In this document: one piece after another, positions 41,438 to 50,718 of the stretch
How the letters are laid out: the number at the start of each line of letters is the position of its first letter
Position numbering within the stretch: position 1 is the stretch's first letter
From: an uncultured Muribaculaceae bacterium
GTDB lineage: Bacteria; Bacteroidota; Bacteroidia; Bacteroidales; Muribaculaceae
Reading direction: 5' to 3'
Assembly: GCA_910588245.1 (NCBI GenBank)
Contig: CAJUQP010000010.1
Span: forward strand, 15,522-79,521
Length of the DNA stretch: 64,000 bases
Made by a program: the position numbers and the translations under genes
Notes under the pieces: model-generated
Databases searched by the model: none
The model's input: only the letters and a program-made list of their open reading frames with translations
What the model was told of the DNA's origin: nothing

Positions 41438-43533
41438 CAGCGGCGCCCGTTGCGCTTGGCCTGTTCCTTCATCATCTGTTGCTGCTGGCGCTGCATCTCC
41501 TCAAGGCGTGCCATCAGGCCGCTCTTTTTCTTCGGTTTCTTAGCGTTCTCGGCCATGGTGCGTCGCACGTCCTCCTCCTTTATTATAAAGCGGAAGGCGT
41601 AGGTCTGCGCGATGGTGATGAGCAACGAGAGGAAGTAATAGTAGCTGAGACCGGCGGCATAGTTGTTGAAGAAGATCATGAAGAACACCGGCATCAGATA
41701 CATCATCCATTTCATGCCAGGCATCTGGCCCGGGGAGTTCTGCATGTTGACACGCGTGTAGATAATGTTGGTCACGGTCATCAGGAGGCAGAAGAGGGAG
41801 ATGTGGTTGCCGAAATATTCAGTCACAAGCGGAATATTGCCGCTCCAGGAGATGATGGCGTCAGGCGCCGAGAGATCCTTAGCCCAGAGGAAGCTCTCCC
41901 CTCTCAACTCTATGGCCGAGGGGAAGAAGGAGAACATCGCGAAGAGTATCGGCATCTGGAGCAGCATCGGCAGACAGCCGGACATGGGGCTCGCCCCGGC
42001 CTTACTGTAGAGGGCCATGGTCTTCTGCTGCCTGATCATGGCGTTCTCGTTGCCGGGATATTTCTCATTGATGGCCTTGATGTCTGGGGCCAGGATACGC
42101 ATCTTAGCCTGGCTCTTATAGCTCTTGTAGGTGAGCGGGAAGAGCACGAGCTTGATGAATATGGTCATTATCAGGATGATGATGCCATAGTTGGAGATAA
42201 ACGATCCCAGGAAGCTGAATATCGGGATGATCACGCCGGTATTGATCCAGCGGAATATCGACCAGCCGAGAGGTATGAGCTTCGTGAGGTTGAGGTCTTC
42301 GTCGGCCACGGTCTTGTGGTCGAGCGAGGAGAGGAGAGGATAAAGGTTGGGACCGATGAAGAGAGAGAACTGAGCCGGCACCTCCGCGTTCCAGTCATAG
42401 TCATTGACCACGGCCTGTGTAGAGAAGCTCTTGAGGAAGTAGGGCTTGTTCTTGATAACGTCGCTCTGGAAATCGGCGGTATTGAAGGGACGGTCGGCAA
42501 TTAGCACCGTCGAGAAGAACTGATTCTTAAACCCTATCCAGCGGATCTTGGCCTTGCGCTCTTCTGTCTCGTTCTTGCTCTCGGAGAGATTCTCCACAGA
42601 GCCGCCGGCATATTTGTAATAGAGGGCGGAATTGCGTTCCTCAAACATCTTGCCCTTCTCCTGGCGCATGAGATCCTGATGCCAGTTGACGCCAAGGTTA
42701 CGGTTATTGCTCTCGATCACACCCGCGAGATTCTTCTGCACCACGCGCAGACGCACCACATAGCTGTCGCCACGGGGCAGTGTGTACTCAAGACCCCAGT
42801 ATGCGTCGTCTCCAAGAGGGAGCGTCATAAGCACGGTGCTGTCGTTGGGCATCGAAGAGGTGAAATAAAGCTCCGAGGTGCTCACACCCTGGGGAAGGGG
42901 GAGCTGGAAGTCGAACGAGTTGGTGGCGCCCTCGAAGATGACGACCTTCTCCTTACGGGTCTTGCTCTCATCGGGAGTATATTCCGTGTCATACTTCTTG
43001 AGTTCGGCGCGGGTGATGGAACCGGACTTCGAGCTGAGGTTGAGCTTGAGCACATCGTTCTCGAGCACTGTCTGCGTGTCGCTGCCGCTCAGGAACCTGG
43101 AGAACTTCCCGTAACGACCCATGGAGAGCGACGCCTTCCTGACGGTCTCCACAGCCTTCTGCTGCTGTTTTACGGTCATCTTCTTCAGGTCGGCACGGCA
43201 TATGTCGGCCCAGGAGAGGGTCTGTCCGTCGACAGTGACTGTGCCCCTCACGGAGTCGCCCACGGCGACAAGGTCGATCACTCCGTCGGATAGTCGCGAC
43301 GCATGAGTACTGTCGGGGAGCACAACGGTCTCGCCGTGCTCGATGATGTTCTTGACGAGCCACTCCTTCTCGGTGGCCGAAAGTGAGTCGACGGCAGCCA
43401 CGGCCTGCGCGGCCGCGGCAGACTCCTGCTCGCGTTCAGGCTCAGTCACCGCCTCATTGCGAGGCGTGAGCCACATGAATCCGAAAAACACTGCCGCCAT
43501 TAGCAGCAATCCGGTGACGGTATTTTTATCCAT
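41437..43533 (-). CDS. yidC: Membrane protein insertase YidC
   Basis: It inserts and folds inner-membrane proteins with or without Sec. The 698-residue protein has an N-terminal anchor helix (TVTGLLLMAAVFFGFMWL), a large periplasmic P1 domain (about 60-420) and the conserved five-helix core from about 440. The core includes IFIKLVLFPLTYKSYKSQ, the SGCLPMLLQMPI loop near 540 and NNYAAGLSYYYF near 640. The C-terminal tail is Lys/Arg/Gln-rich. It is longer than the E. coli protein (548) because of the P1 domain, as usual for Bacteroidota. Confidence 0.96.
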   Translation of the reverse strand: MDKNTVTGLLLMAAVFFGFMWLTPRNEAVTEPEREQESAAAAQAVAAVDSLSATEKEWLVKNIIEHGETVVLPDSTHASRLSDGVIDLVAVGDSVRGTVTVDGQTLSWADICRADLKKMTVKQQQKAVETVRKASLSMGRYGKFSRFLSGSDTQTVLENDVLKLNLSSKSGSITRAELKKYDTEYTPDESKTRKEKVVIFEGATNSFDFQLPLPQGVSTSELYFTSSMPNDSTVLMTLPLGDDAYWGLEYTLPRGDSYVVRLRVVQKNLAGVIESNNRNLGVNWHQDLMRQEKGKMFEERNSALYYKYAGGSVENLSESKNETEERKAKIRWIGFKNQFFSTVLIADRPFNTADFQSDVIKNKPYFLKSFSTQAVVNDYDWNAEVPAQFSLFIGPNLYPLLSSLDHKTVADEDLNLTKLIPLGWSIFRWINTGVIIPIFSFLGSFISNYGIIILIMTIFIKLVLFPLTYKSYKSQAKMRILAPDIKAINEKYPGNENAMIRQQKTMALYSKAGASPMSGCLPMLLQMPILFAMFSFFPSAIELRGESFLWAKDLSAPDAIISWSGNIPLVTEYFGNHISLFCLLMTVTNIIYTRVNMQNSPGQMPGMKWMMYLMPVFFMIFFNNYAAGLSYYYFLSLLITIAQTYAFRFIIKEEDVRRTMAENAKKPKKKSGLMARLEEMQRQQQQMMKEQAKRNGRR

Positions 43534-43607
43534 TCTTCATTTATGTCGCGCCGCGGCATGGCCGGGCGCCTTGTTAATTATTCCGGTTAGTATCTTGTGT
43601 CATTATG

Positions 43608-45218
43608 TCATTTACGCTCCGAATAGCTGACGGCGGCCTTCATAAAGCTGACGAACAGCGGATTGGGATGGAGCACGGTGCTCTGGTATTCCGGATGGTA
43701 CTGTGTGCCGAGATACCAGCGCTTTCCCGGCACCTCGACCACCTCCACCAGATGGGTGTCGGGGTTCTCGCCCACACACCTCATGCCGGCCTCCTCGAAG
43801 CGCGCGCGATAGTCTTCGTTAAACTCGAAACGATGGCGGTGACGCTCGCGGATATCCGTGCGGCCATAGGCTCCCGCGGCCAGGGAATCCTCCTTAAGCA
43901 CGCAGTCGTAGGCCCCCAGACGCATGGTGCCTCCCATATTGGATATGCTCTTCTGCTCCTCCATCAGGTCGATGACGTTGTGGGAGGTATGGGGATCCAT
44001 CTCCGTGGAATTGGCATCGGCCATACGGAGCACATTGCGGGCGTATTCTATTACCATGCACTGCATGCCGAGGCAGATGCCAAACGTGGGCACGTCGTGC
44101 TCGCGGAGCCAGCGCAGGGCGATGAACTTGCCCTCTATGCCCCGCTGTCCGAAGCCCGGGGCGATGATCACGCCATCCATGCCTGCAAGCTTCTCCTCCA
44201 CGTTATCCTCCGTAAGTTTCTCGGAGTGGATATAGACGAGCTTCAGTTTACGGTCGCAATAAGCCGCCGCATGACTCAGCGACTCGCTTATCGACTTGTA
44301 GGCGTCCTGGAGCTCCACATATTTACCCACCAGACCTATGTGTATCTCCTTTTCAGCCCCCTCGAGCTTCCGCAAGAAATGGTTCCAGGCCTCGAGATCG
44401 GGTTCTCCCTGCGGCACCTCGCCGGTCTTTTCGAGCACTATGCGGTCGAGTCCCTGGCTGTGCATCATCAGTGGCACCTCGTAGATGGTCGGGGCGTCAA
44501 GGCTCTGGATCACAGCCTCGGGAGAGACATTGCAGAACTGGGCCACCTTGCGGCACATGGAAGCCGGGAGCTCCTTCTCGGTGCGGAGCACGAGGATGTC
44601 GGGCTGTATGCCCGCTTGCTGGAGAAGCTTGACACTGTGCTGAGTGGGCTTCGTCTTGAGCTCCTTAGCGGCCTTAAGATAAGGCACATACGTCAGATGC
44701 ACGCAGAGGGCGTTTCTGCCAAGCTCCCAACGCAGCTGCCTGACGGCCTCCAGGAACGGAGTCGACTCTATATCTCCCACGGTGCCTCCGATCTCGGTGA
44801 TGACATAGTCGTAGTCGCCCTGTCGCGCGAGCAGTTTCACGCTGCGCTTAATCTCGTCGGTGATATGGGGGATGATCTGCACGGTCTTTCCCAGATAGTC
44901 GCCGCGGCGCTCCTTGTCGATCACGTTCTGATAGATCCTGCCCGTGGTGATGTTGTTGGCGCGGGTGGTGTGGATGCTGGTAAATCTCTCATAGTGTCCC
45001 AGGTCGAGGTCGGCCTCGTGGCCGTCTACCGTCACATAGCATTCGCCGTGCTCATAAGGGTTGAGGGTGCCCGGATCGATGTTGATGTAAGGGTCGAACT
45101 TCTGAATCGTTACCTTGTAGCCCCTCGAGAGGAGAAGCCTTGCCAATGAAGAGGAGATGATTCCTTTTCCCAGCGACGAGACCACGCCGCCTGTGACGAA
45201 GATGTACTTTGTTTCCAC
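43608..45218 (-). CDS. pyrG: CTP synthase
   Basis: The enzyme aminates UTP to CTP with glutamine; CTP also feeds RfbF. The synthetase domain begins ETKYIFVTGGVVSSLGKGI and contains KFDPYINIDPGTLNP and GGTVGDIES. The C-terminal glutaminase has the nucleophile Cys in TFGICLGMQ near 385 and the His-Glu pair in YHPEYQ near 510. I choose a GTG start at 45218 (536 residues). The ATG at 45266 would add 16 unconserved residues, would lie only 5 nt from the -7 box, and its first codons form a perfect hairpin. Homologues begin at the chosen place. Confidence 0.93.
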   Translation of the reverse strand: METKYIFVTGGVVSSLGKGIISSSLARLLLSRGYKVTIQKFDPYINIDPGTLNPYEHGECYVTVDGHEADLDLGHYERFTSIHTTRANNITTGRIYQNVIDKERRGDYLGKTVQIIPHITDEIKRSVKLLARQGDYDYVITEIGGTVGDIESTPFLEAVRQLRWELGRNALCVHLTYVPYLKAAKELKTKPTQHSVKLLQQAGIQPDILVLRTEKELPASMCRKVAQFCNVSPEAVIQSLDAPTIYEVPLMMHSQGLDRIVLEKTGEVPQGEPDLEAWNHFLRKLEGAEKEIHIGLVGKYVELQDAYKSISESLSHAAAYCDRKLKLVYIHSEKLTEDNVEEKLAGMDGVIIAPGFGQRGIEGKFIALRWLREHDVPTFGICLGMQCMVIEYARNVLRMADANSTEMDPHTSHNVIDLMEEQKSISNMGGTMRLGAYDCVLKEDSLAAGAYGRTDIRERHRHRFEFNEDYRARFEEAGMRCVGENPDTHLVEVVEVPGKRWYLGTQYHPEYQSTVLHPNPLFVSFMKAAVSYSERK

Positions 45219-45239
45219 GTTCTTTTGCTCTGTTGTCTG

Positions 45240-45261
45240 TGCGGAAGACCCTTCTTCCGCA
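45240..45261 (-). promoter_or_regulatory. Hairpin in pyrG leader
   Basis: TGCGGAAGA, loop AGGG and TCTTCCGCA (minus strand) form a perfect 9-bp stem just after the predicted transcription start and 22 nt before the GTG. pyrG of some bacteria is regulated by leader attenuation, but there is no T-tract here. Confidence 0.5.
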
Positions 45262-45270
45262 TTCAAATTG

Positions 45271-45302
45271 CAAAATTAATCATTATCGCGAATTTTTTCA
45301 AG
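45271..45302 (-). promoter_or_regulatory. pyrG promoter
   Basis: The minus strand has CTTG (45302-45299), 20 nt, then TAATTTTG (45278-45271). Predicted initiation is near 45264, downstream of the ATG at 45266; this supports the GTG start. Confidence 0.6.
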
Positions 45303-45320
45303 AAAAGATGGCAAAACTCT

Positions 45321-46178
45321 TTATTTTTCAGCGGAGCGACTGTGGGCAGCCACTCCTGCCGCCACCATACCACCGCCGCAGACCAGCGCGCGTATCTCCG
45401 CCGCGAGCATGCGCGCGTCCTTGCCACTGTCGCGCAGGCTCTCCCAGGAGAGTGGCTCTCCGAACACTATGCGGAATCGTTTCCCACGCGTGGCGCATAC
45501 CTCTCCGGGAAGCAGGGACTGCTCAAGATTGACCTTGAGGCCCGACTTCTTGCGCAGACGCGCCAACCGGTAGAAACGGCGCCGGTTGAGCCCCTCAAAC
45601 CTCACCGGCACCACATCCCGGCGAGACTCGACAGCTTTGGTCACAAACGATTTCTGCCATTCAAGGTCGGCTATGCTCCCGTCGTCGAGCAGGCGCGACA
45701 CGAGGCCGGCCGGGAACTGCAGTATCTGCTTGTCGGAGGCCAGGGCCTCCGATATAGCCCTGGCCCCCTCCTTTCCCTGGCGCCCGAATTTGTTGACAGG
45801 GAGGAACACACACCGCAGCGGCTCTACATTCATGAGCATGTCGTTTACCAGGAATCTCACCCCGTCGCGGCCGTAGCGCTCCCCGAGCACCGCTATCAAG
45901 GCAATGCCGTCGAGGCCGCCCAGAGGATGGTTGGAGGCAAACATATAGCGACCGGCGGGGAGGGCGTCAAGCCCCTCCACGTCGGCCGTGATGTCGAGAT
46001 ATCCGAGTATGCGCCGGGCGAATTCCGGCCCCTCGGCCGGATAGCCCACCCTGAGCATCTCATTGAGTTCTTTCTGATGGATAAGGCGCTCGAGCGCCGT
46101 TATCATGAAACCGGGCACCCACCGGCTCACGCGCCGGGGCATCCGTTCGCGCAATATGCGGTGAAGGTCAATTTCCAT
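45321..46178 (-). CDS. PlsC-like acyltransferase
   Basis: The 285-residue protein has the HX4D motif of glycerolipid acyltransferases in ASNHPLGGLDG near 80, followed by FPAGLVSR near 153 (the EGTRS-type block), and VVPVRFEGLNRRRFYRL near 190-206. It shows no signal peptide. Relatives acylate lysophosphatidate or ornithine lipids at the membrane. The alternative role in ornithine- or glycine-lipid synthesis, as in Bacteroides GlsA/OlsA, is possible. Its start overlaps the obgE end by 11 bp. Confidence 0.85.
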   Translation of the reverse strand: MEIDLHRILRERMPRRVSRWVPGFMITALERLIHQKELNEMLRVGYPAEGPEFARRILGYLDITADVEGLDALPAGRYMFASNHPLGGLDGIALIAVLGERYGRDGVRFLVNDMLMNVEPLRCVFLPVNKFGRQGKEGARAISEALASDKQILQFPAGLVSRLLDDGSIADLEWQKSFVTKAVESRRDVVPVRFEGLNRRRFYRLARLRKKSGLKVNLEQSLLPGEVCATRGKRFRIVFGEPLSWESLRDSGKDARMLAAEIRALVCGGGMVAAGVAAHSRSAEK

Positions 46179-47340
46179 TGATCGTGTCCTCCTCGTCCCA
46201 GAATTCGTCTTCCCAGTCCTGGTCGGTCATATCGGGGAGTTCTTCATCGACCTCATCATCCTGATGGAAGATGAAGCTGTCTTCCTCCTCCACCCTGTGG
46301 CGCACGTCGAGATCGCGGTGGGTGAGTGTCTGGCGCACCTGATTCTCCTCCGAGTTTATCTCCCTCCAGAGAAGATCCTTCAGTTCGGTCAGTCCCTGGC
46401 CGGTCACAGCCGAGATGAACACCGCCGGCACCCCCTCGGGAAGCTCCCGGGCCATCTCGTCGCGAAGTTCGTCGTCGAGCATGTCAGACTTCGATATGGC
46501 CAGCACACGGCTCTTGTCGGCAAGATCGGGGTTGAACTCCCTCAGCTCATTGAGCAGGATCTCATAGTCGCGCCTTATGTCGTCGCTGTCGGCGGGAATC
46601 ATGAAGAGCAGCACCGCATTGCGCTCTATGTGGCGCAGGAAGCGCAGTCCTATACCCTTACCCTCACTGGCCCCTTCGATGATGCCGGGGATATCGGCCA
46701 TTACAAACGATTTGTCGCCCCTGTAGTTGACTATGCCGAGACTCGGCTCCATGGTGGTGAAGGGATAGTCGCCGATCTTGGGCTTTGCCGCCGACATAGC
46801 CGAGAGCAGAGTCGACTTACCGGCGTTGGGGAACCCTACGAGGCCCACGTCGCCGAGGAGCTTGAGCTCGAGCACCACACTCTTCTCGATTGCCGGCTGT
46901 CCGGGCTGGGCATAGCGCGGCGCACGGTTGGTCGACGTGGCGAAATGCCAGTTGCCGAGCCCCCCTTTTCCTCCGCGCAGGAGATTGATCTCCTGGCCGT
47001 CTTCGGTGATCTCGCAAAGGAAGGCTCCGGTCTCGGCATCGAAAACAGCCGTGCCCACCGGCACCTCTATCACGCGGTCTTCGCCGTCTTTGCCCGTAGA
47101 GCGGTCGGCACCGCCACTCTGGCCGTCGGTGGCAAACACATGACGCTGGTAGCGCAGGGGAAGCAACGTCCACATATGCTGGTTGCCGCGCAATATGATA
47201 TGGCCGCCGCGGCCGCCGTCGCCGCCGTCAGGCCCCCCCTTGGGTATATATTTGGCTCTATGGAAATGACGGCTCCCCGCGCCACCCTTCCCTGAGCGGC
47301 ACAAGATCTTTACATAGTCTATGAAGTTTGATTCTGCCAT
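46168..47340 (-). CDS. obgE: GTPase Obg
   Basis: The ribosome-associated GTPase has the Gly-rich Obg fold (1-158, with GGPDGGDGGRGG near 35-46) and a G domain. The latter contains GFPNAGKST (P-loop near 168), DIPGIIEGA near 214, ISKSDM near 280 and SAVTGQG near 310. A long acidic C-terminal tail (about 330-390, rich in Asp/Glu) replaces the OCT domain. Length is 390. It lies 5 nt after the nucleotidyltransferase gene. Confidence 0.95.
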   Translation of the reverse strand: MAESNFIDYVKILCRSGKGGAGSRHFHRAKYIPKGGPDGGDGGRGGHIILRGNQHMWTLLPLRYQRHVFATDGQSGGADRSTGKDGEDRVIEVPVGTAVFDAETGAFLCEITEDGQEINLLRGGKGGLGNWHFATSTNRAPRYAQPGQPAIEKSVVLELKLLGDVGLVGFPNAGKSTLLSAMSAAKPKIGDYPFTTMEPSLGIVNYRGDKSFVMADIPGIIEGASEGKGIGLRFLRHIERNAVLLFMIPADSDDIRRDYEILLNELREFNPDLADKSRVLAISKSDMLDDELRDEMARELPEGVPAVFISAVTGQGLTELKDLLWREINSEENQVRQTLTHRDLDVRHRVEEEDSFIFHQDDEVDEELPDMTDQDWEDEFWDEEDTINGN

Positions 47341-47345
47341 AGTCC

Positions 47346-48386
47346 TTACAACATTCTGCGGTTCATGAGTTCGTTTGCATATTTATAATCGTTGGGGGAA
47401 CCGATGTCGATCCAGGTTCCCTCAATGGGGTAACAGCCCACGTGCCCTCCGTCGGCTATAAGTGCCGAGATAAAGTCGGGGGCGTCCATATATTCCCCCT
47501 TTGCGAGACGGCCGAGAAGCTCCCTCTTCATAAGATAAACACCGGCATTGGCGAAATAGTTGTAGGTAGGTTTCTCCACCAGTCCCGTCACCCGGTCTTT
47601 CTCAAGGCGCATGAGGGCGAAAGGCACCGACACGTTGTAGGGCACGGAAGCCATGGTGAGATCAGCGCCACAGCGCGAGTGATGATTATAGAACGCCTCG
47701 AAATCAATGGTGGTCAGCAGGTCGGAATTCATCATCAGCACATTGTCGCGGCTCAGGCCCTCCACCAGCGAAAGGCTGCCCATTGTGCCGAGGCGACGCG
47801 GCTCACGGACGCATGTCACGGAGGAACGGCCCTGCCGATGGCAGAAATGGTCTTCTATCTGGTCGGCGAGATAATTTACCGTCACGAATATATTCTCCAC
47901 TCCGCAGGCCTCGAGTTCATCGACGTTGTAGTCGATGATCGCCTTTCCTCCGACCGGGAGGAGCGGCTTGGGGGTATTCTCCGTCAGCGGGCGCAGGCGC
48001 TCGCCACGTCCGCCGGCCATCAGGACAGCGTCGATGGGAAGTGAGGCGCGGAGAGTCCGCAGGTCGAGCACCTCCACCACGAATCCGTCGCTGAGCACAG
48101 GGAGCAGGGAGATGCCCCGGCGGCGCCCCTCGGCTATGGCGTGGCTCAGATTGTCGCCGGGAGTCGCGGCCAGGAAGCCGCGGTGCATCACCCCGCGGAG
48201 GGTGTCGCCGAGTCCCGATCCCGAAATCAGGGCCCTTCGTATGTCGCCGTCGGTCACTGTGCCCGAGAGCCTGCCGTCGCCATCGAGGGCGAAAAGGGTC
48301 ATCGACTCCCCCGACAGGGCGTTGAGGGCCTGCAGGGCCTCTCTGACTGTGGCCCCTTCACTGATAAAATGTCTCTTTTCTGTCAT
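47346..48386 (-). CDS. Nucleotidyltransferase with CBS domains
   Basis: Residues 1-110 are a CBS pair (GTVTDGDIRRAL, ISLLPVL). Residues 116-346 are a sugar-1-phosphate nucleotidyltransferase: AVLMAGGRGERLRPLT near 119, PKPLLPVGGKAIIDYN near 138 and MMNSDLLTTID near 218. The architecture matches PtmE/LegF-associated or HddC-like proteins that activate sugars for surface glycans or flagellin. The sugar and nucleotide are unknown. It probably shares an operon with obgE, an odd pairing. Confidence 0.88.
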   Translation of the reverse strand: MTEKRHFISEGATVREALQALNALSGESMTLFALDGDGRLSGTVTDGDIRRALISGSGLGDTLRGVMHRGFLAATPGDNLSHAIAEGRRRGISLLPVLSDGFVVEVLDLRTLRASLPIDAVLMAGGRGERLRPLTENTPKPLLPVGGKAIIDYNVDELEACGVENIFVTVNYLADQIEDHFCHRQGRSSVTCVREPRRLGTMGSLSLVEGLSRDNVLMMNSDLLTTIDFEAFYNHHSRCGADLTMASVPYNVSVPFALMRLEKDRVTGLVEKPTYNYFANAGVYLMKRELLGRLAKGEYMDAPDFISALIADGGHVGCYPIEGTWIDIGSPNDYKYANELMNRRML

Positions 48387-48422
48387 CTCCTGTGGTTGAT
48401 TGGGTTCTGTCCGTTACCGACG

Positions 48423-49334
48423 CTACGGCATATCTTCCGTGGGCCTGTAACGCTTCAGGGCGTTCTCCAGCTCCGTCACTACCATCGCCTTAAGTTCGGG
48501 AGGGTCGAGCACCTTTACCGCCTCGCCGAGAGCCATCACCTCATGCACCAGCTCATAGTTGAGTTTGAGCCGGTAGGTGAATATGGAGTATCTGTCGTGC
48601 ACCTCCTCTTCCTGCGAATGGTGTAAGGGAAGCGCCCGGAAGTATTTAGCCTGGGTGGCCGTGGCCTCAAGCCTCACGGTGCGCACGTCGGCTTTCGAGG
48701 AAGTCACACCAAGCACGTTTCCGAAAAGGTCTTCGAGAGTGACCTCGGGATCTTTCACGAATTTCTCATCGATCACGGTCATCTCCTTCACCCTGTCGAG
48801 GGCGTATGTGCGTATGTCGCCGCTCTTCTCACGCACTCCGGCCATATACCACCGCTGCTTGTACCGCTTCAGGAAATAGGGAAGAAACCGGATGCCATGT
48901 TCCGCACGCGACCGGTTGAAGCCGGCATATGTGAAACTAAGCTTATGATTCTCCTTTATGGCGTCGAGCACCACGGGAAGGAACTCGCGGGCCGATGGCA
49001 CATCCTCGATCTCCACGCGATCCATCGGGGTCTCGCTCCCTTTTATGGCATTGTTCACCGCGTATGAGTCGAGCATCCAGTTGGTCAGGGCCTTCCCCTG
49101 GCGCGATCCGTCGCGGTCTATATAATAACGGCCCTGGCTGTCGCACGCGATGTCGATATGGAAATTCTCCTCGATAGCGCGCCGGTAGTGGAAGAATGTG
49201 CGCTCCGGGAGATCCGCGCCGTCGGAGAGCGACGACCGCCGCCACAGCTTGTTGAGCTGGCGGCGCGTGAGCCGCTCATAGCGCGTGAGCGTGTCGACAA
49301 TCCATATATATCTGCTGATAAGGTCGCGTGGCAT
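48423..49334 (-). CDS. WYL-domain transcriptional regulator
   Basis: The 303-residue protein has an N-terminal winged-helix segment (about 10-75: SRYIWIVDTLTRYERLT, RTFFHYRRAIEENF) and a WYL domain (about 115-195), with HKLSFTYAGF, RFLPYFLKRYKQRWYMAG and YALDRVKEM. The WCX-type tail follows (about 210-295). WYL proteins bind nucleic acids or nucleotides and act as ligand-sensing regulators, often for defence or stress genes. A paralogue lies at 54436-55374. No defence genes are adjacent, so the target is unknown. Confidence 0.88.
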   Translation of the reverse strand: MPRDLISRYIWIVDTLTRYERLTRRQLNKLWRRSSLSDGADLPERTFFHYRRAIEENFHIDIACDSQGRYYIDRDGSRQGKALTNWMLDSYAVNNAIKGSETPMDRVEIEDVPSAREFLPVVLDAIKENHKLSFTYAGFNRSRAEHGIRFLPYFLKRYKQRWYMAGVREKSGDIRTYALDRVKEMTVIDEKFVKDPEVTLEDLFGNVLGVTSSKADVRTVRLEATATQAKYFRALPLHHSQEEEVHDRYSIFTYRLKLNYELVHEVMALGEAVKVLDPPELKAMVVTELENALKRYRPTEDMP

Positions 49335-49371
49335 AGGCTTTATCTATGGAGGGTTTGTGACGTTGAGGCTG

Positions 49372-49379
49372 CAAATATA
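49372..49379 (-). promoter_or_regulatory. -7 box of WYL gene
   Basis: TATATTTG on the minus strand matches TAnnTTTG, 38 nt before the ATG at 49334. No -33 box is seen. Confidence 0.4.
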
Positions 49380-49380
49380 G

Positions 49381-50718
49381 TCAAAATCCTCGGGTTTTCC
49401 GCTCCCCGAGCATATCTTCAAGCAATCGGAGATAGCGCCGCGCCACCTTGCGGGCCGCGAAACGCTCCTCCACATTCCTCCTCATCCGCTTCCTGATCTC
49501 TCCGTATTCATCGGGGTTTTCCACTATCGCGGCCGCCCAGGCCACGCCGTCGGCGAGATGCGCCGCCGCAAGCTTTATATTGTCGGAATATTCCGCGAGA
49601 TAGCCGTCGGCCATGTGCGTCACAATGTCGGCCTGCCCTCCGCGGTCGAAGCTCACCGGTATGCAGCCATAGGCCTGGGCCTCGACGAGAGTGCCCGGGA
49701 GCGTCTCGTAAGATGAAGACGACACAAGGATATCGGCGTTTTCATAAAGTTTCCTCACCTTATCCTCGCCGCTTACCGTACCCATATGGCGGTGAGTTAT
49801 GGCGAAACCCGACAGCGACGCCCGGTCTTTCACTCCTCCGAACGTCACTATCTCCATTTTCTCAGCAAGCCGCGGATACTTCTCCTTCATCACCCGCGTC
49901 ATCTCCGTGAGCACCGGCAGCCCTTTTATGGGATCATCAAGACGCGCGGCGCCGAAAAGAAGAGTGATTACGGGAGCTGACCCACCGATAATTTCCGGAG
50001 CGGAAATCCCGTGTTCATCGGCTGAAATCTTCCCTGAAGGCACATCGGCCGGCGCGTCGGGGATGCGGAAGGCATTGGGTATCACCTCTACCCTTTCAGA
50101 GCCAAGCAGAGAGCTTTCCGCAGCGCGCCCGGCGAGCCAGCGGCTCACGGCCACAAAGCATATGGCTCCGGATCCGTAAAGGGTTTTCTTCCTCTTCCAC
50201 ACCCTGCGCGAAAGGTCGTTGCCACGCTTCATCTTCCCCAGGAAAGGGCATCGCCCGCACTCCTCCGTATATCTCCCGCATTCTCCGGCGTGATGGCATA
50301 TTCCGGTCATGCACCACATGTCGTGCATAGTCCAGACCACCGGCTTGCCCAATTCGAGTATCTTCCTGACTCCCCGCAGCGACAGCATCCCCTGGTTCAC
50401 CCAATTGAGAAGCACAGCGTCGGCCGTCCTGACAAGGGGATGCTCCCAAAGCGGGAGTCCGTCGGAAGCGGCATCGACCTTGAAGAGGGTGCCCCGGTCG
50501 AGGCCATTGGCGAGGAAGATCCTGAGACGCTCGGCCAGGAACGGCATCATAGACTTTTCCGGCGGGGCGGCCACCTCCACCACCGGGGAGTCGGTGAGTT
50601 TCTCCACTACGAGCATCCTCGCGTCGGCACCCTCGGCGCGAAGCGCCTCCATGAGGCGCCGGCTCACAACCGCCGCGCCCCCCGTGGAATCACTTTTATT
50701 TATAATGACGATGTTCAT
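49381..50718 (-). CDS. Family 4 glycosyltransferase
   Basis: The 445-residue protein has the GT-B, GT4 layout. The N-terminal lobe starts MNIVIINKSDSTGGAAVVSRRL and includes TMHDMWCMTGICHH near 130, followed by four Cys in a CGRYTEECGRCPF pattern, a possible metal site. The C-terminal donor lobe has ITLLFGAARLDDPIKG near 260 and an E-rich SSSYETLPGTLVEAQAYG near 345-362. Start ATG 50718 overlaps the folA stop as ATGA. Its substrate is unknown; capsule or LPS synthesis is likely. The link with folA seems to be only positional. Confidence 0.87.
   Translation of the reverse strand: MNIVIINKSDSTGGAAVVSRRLMEALRAEGADARMLVVEKLTDSPVVEVAAPPEKSMMPFLAERLRIFLANGLDRGTLFKVDAASDGLPLWEHPLVRTADAVLLNWVNQGMLSLRGVRKILELGKPVVWTMHDMWCMTGICHHAGECGRYTEECGRCPFLGKMKRGNDLSRRVWKRKKTLYGSGAICFVAVSRWLAGRAAESSLLGSERVEVIPNAFRIPDAPADVPSGKISADEHGISAPEIIGGSAPVITLLFGAARLDDPIKGLPVLTEMTRVMKEKYPRLAEKMEIVTFGGVKDRASLSGFAITHRHMGTVSGEDKVRKLYENADILVSSSSYETLPGTLVEAQAYGCIPVSFDRGGQADIVTHMADGYLAEYSDNIKLAAAHLADGVAWAAAIVENPDEYGEIRKRMRRNVEERFAARKVARRYLRLLEDMLGERKTRGF

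Noticed and set aside
40682..41602. 306-residue plus-strand ORF opposite the NapH-like gene and yidC
   Set aside because: It is a shadow of the real genes on the other strand, with no homology signals.
43605..45149. 514-residue plus-strand ORF opposite pyrG
   Set aside because: It is an antisense shadow of a highly conserved gene; composition is Leu/His/Val-rich without domains.
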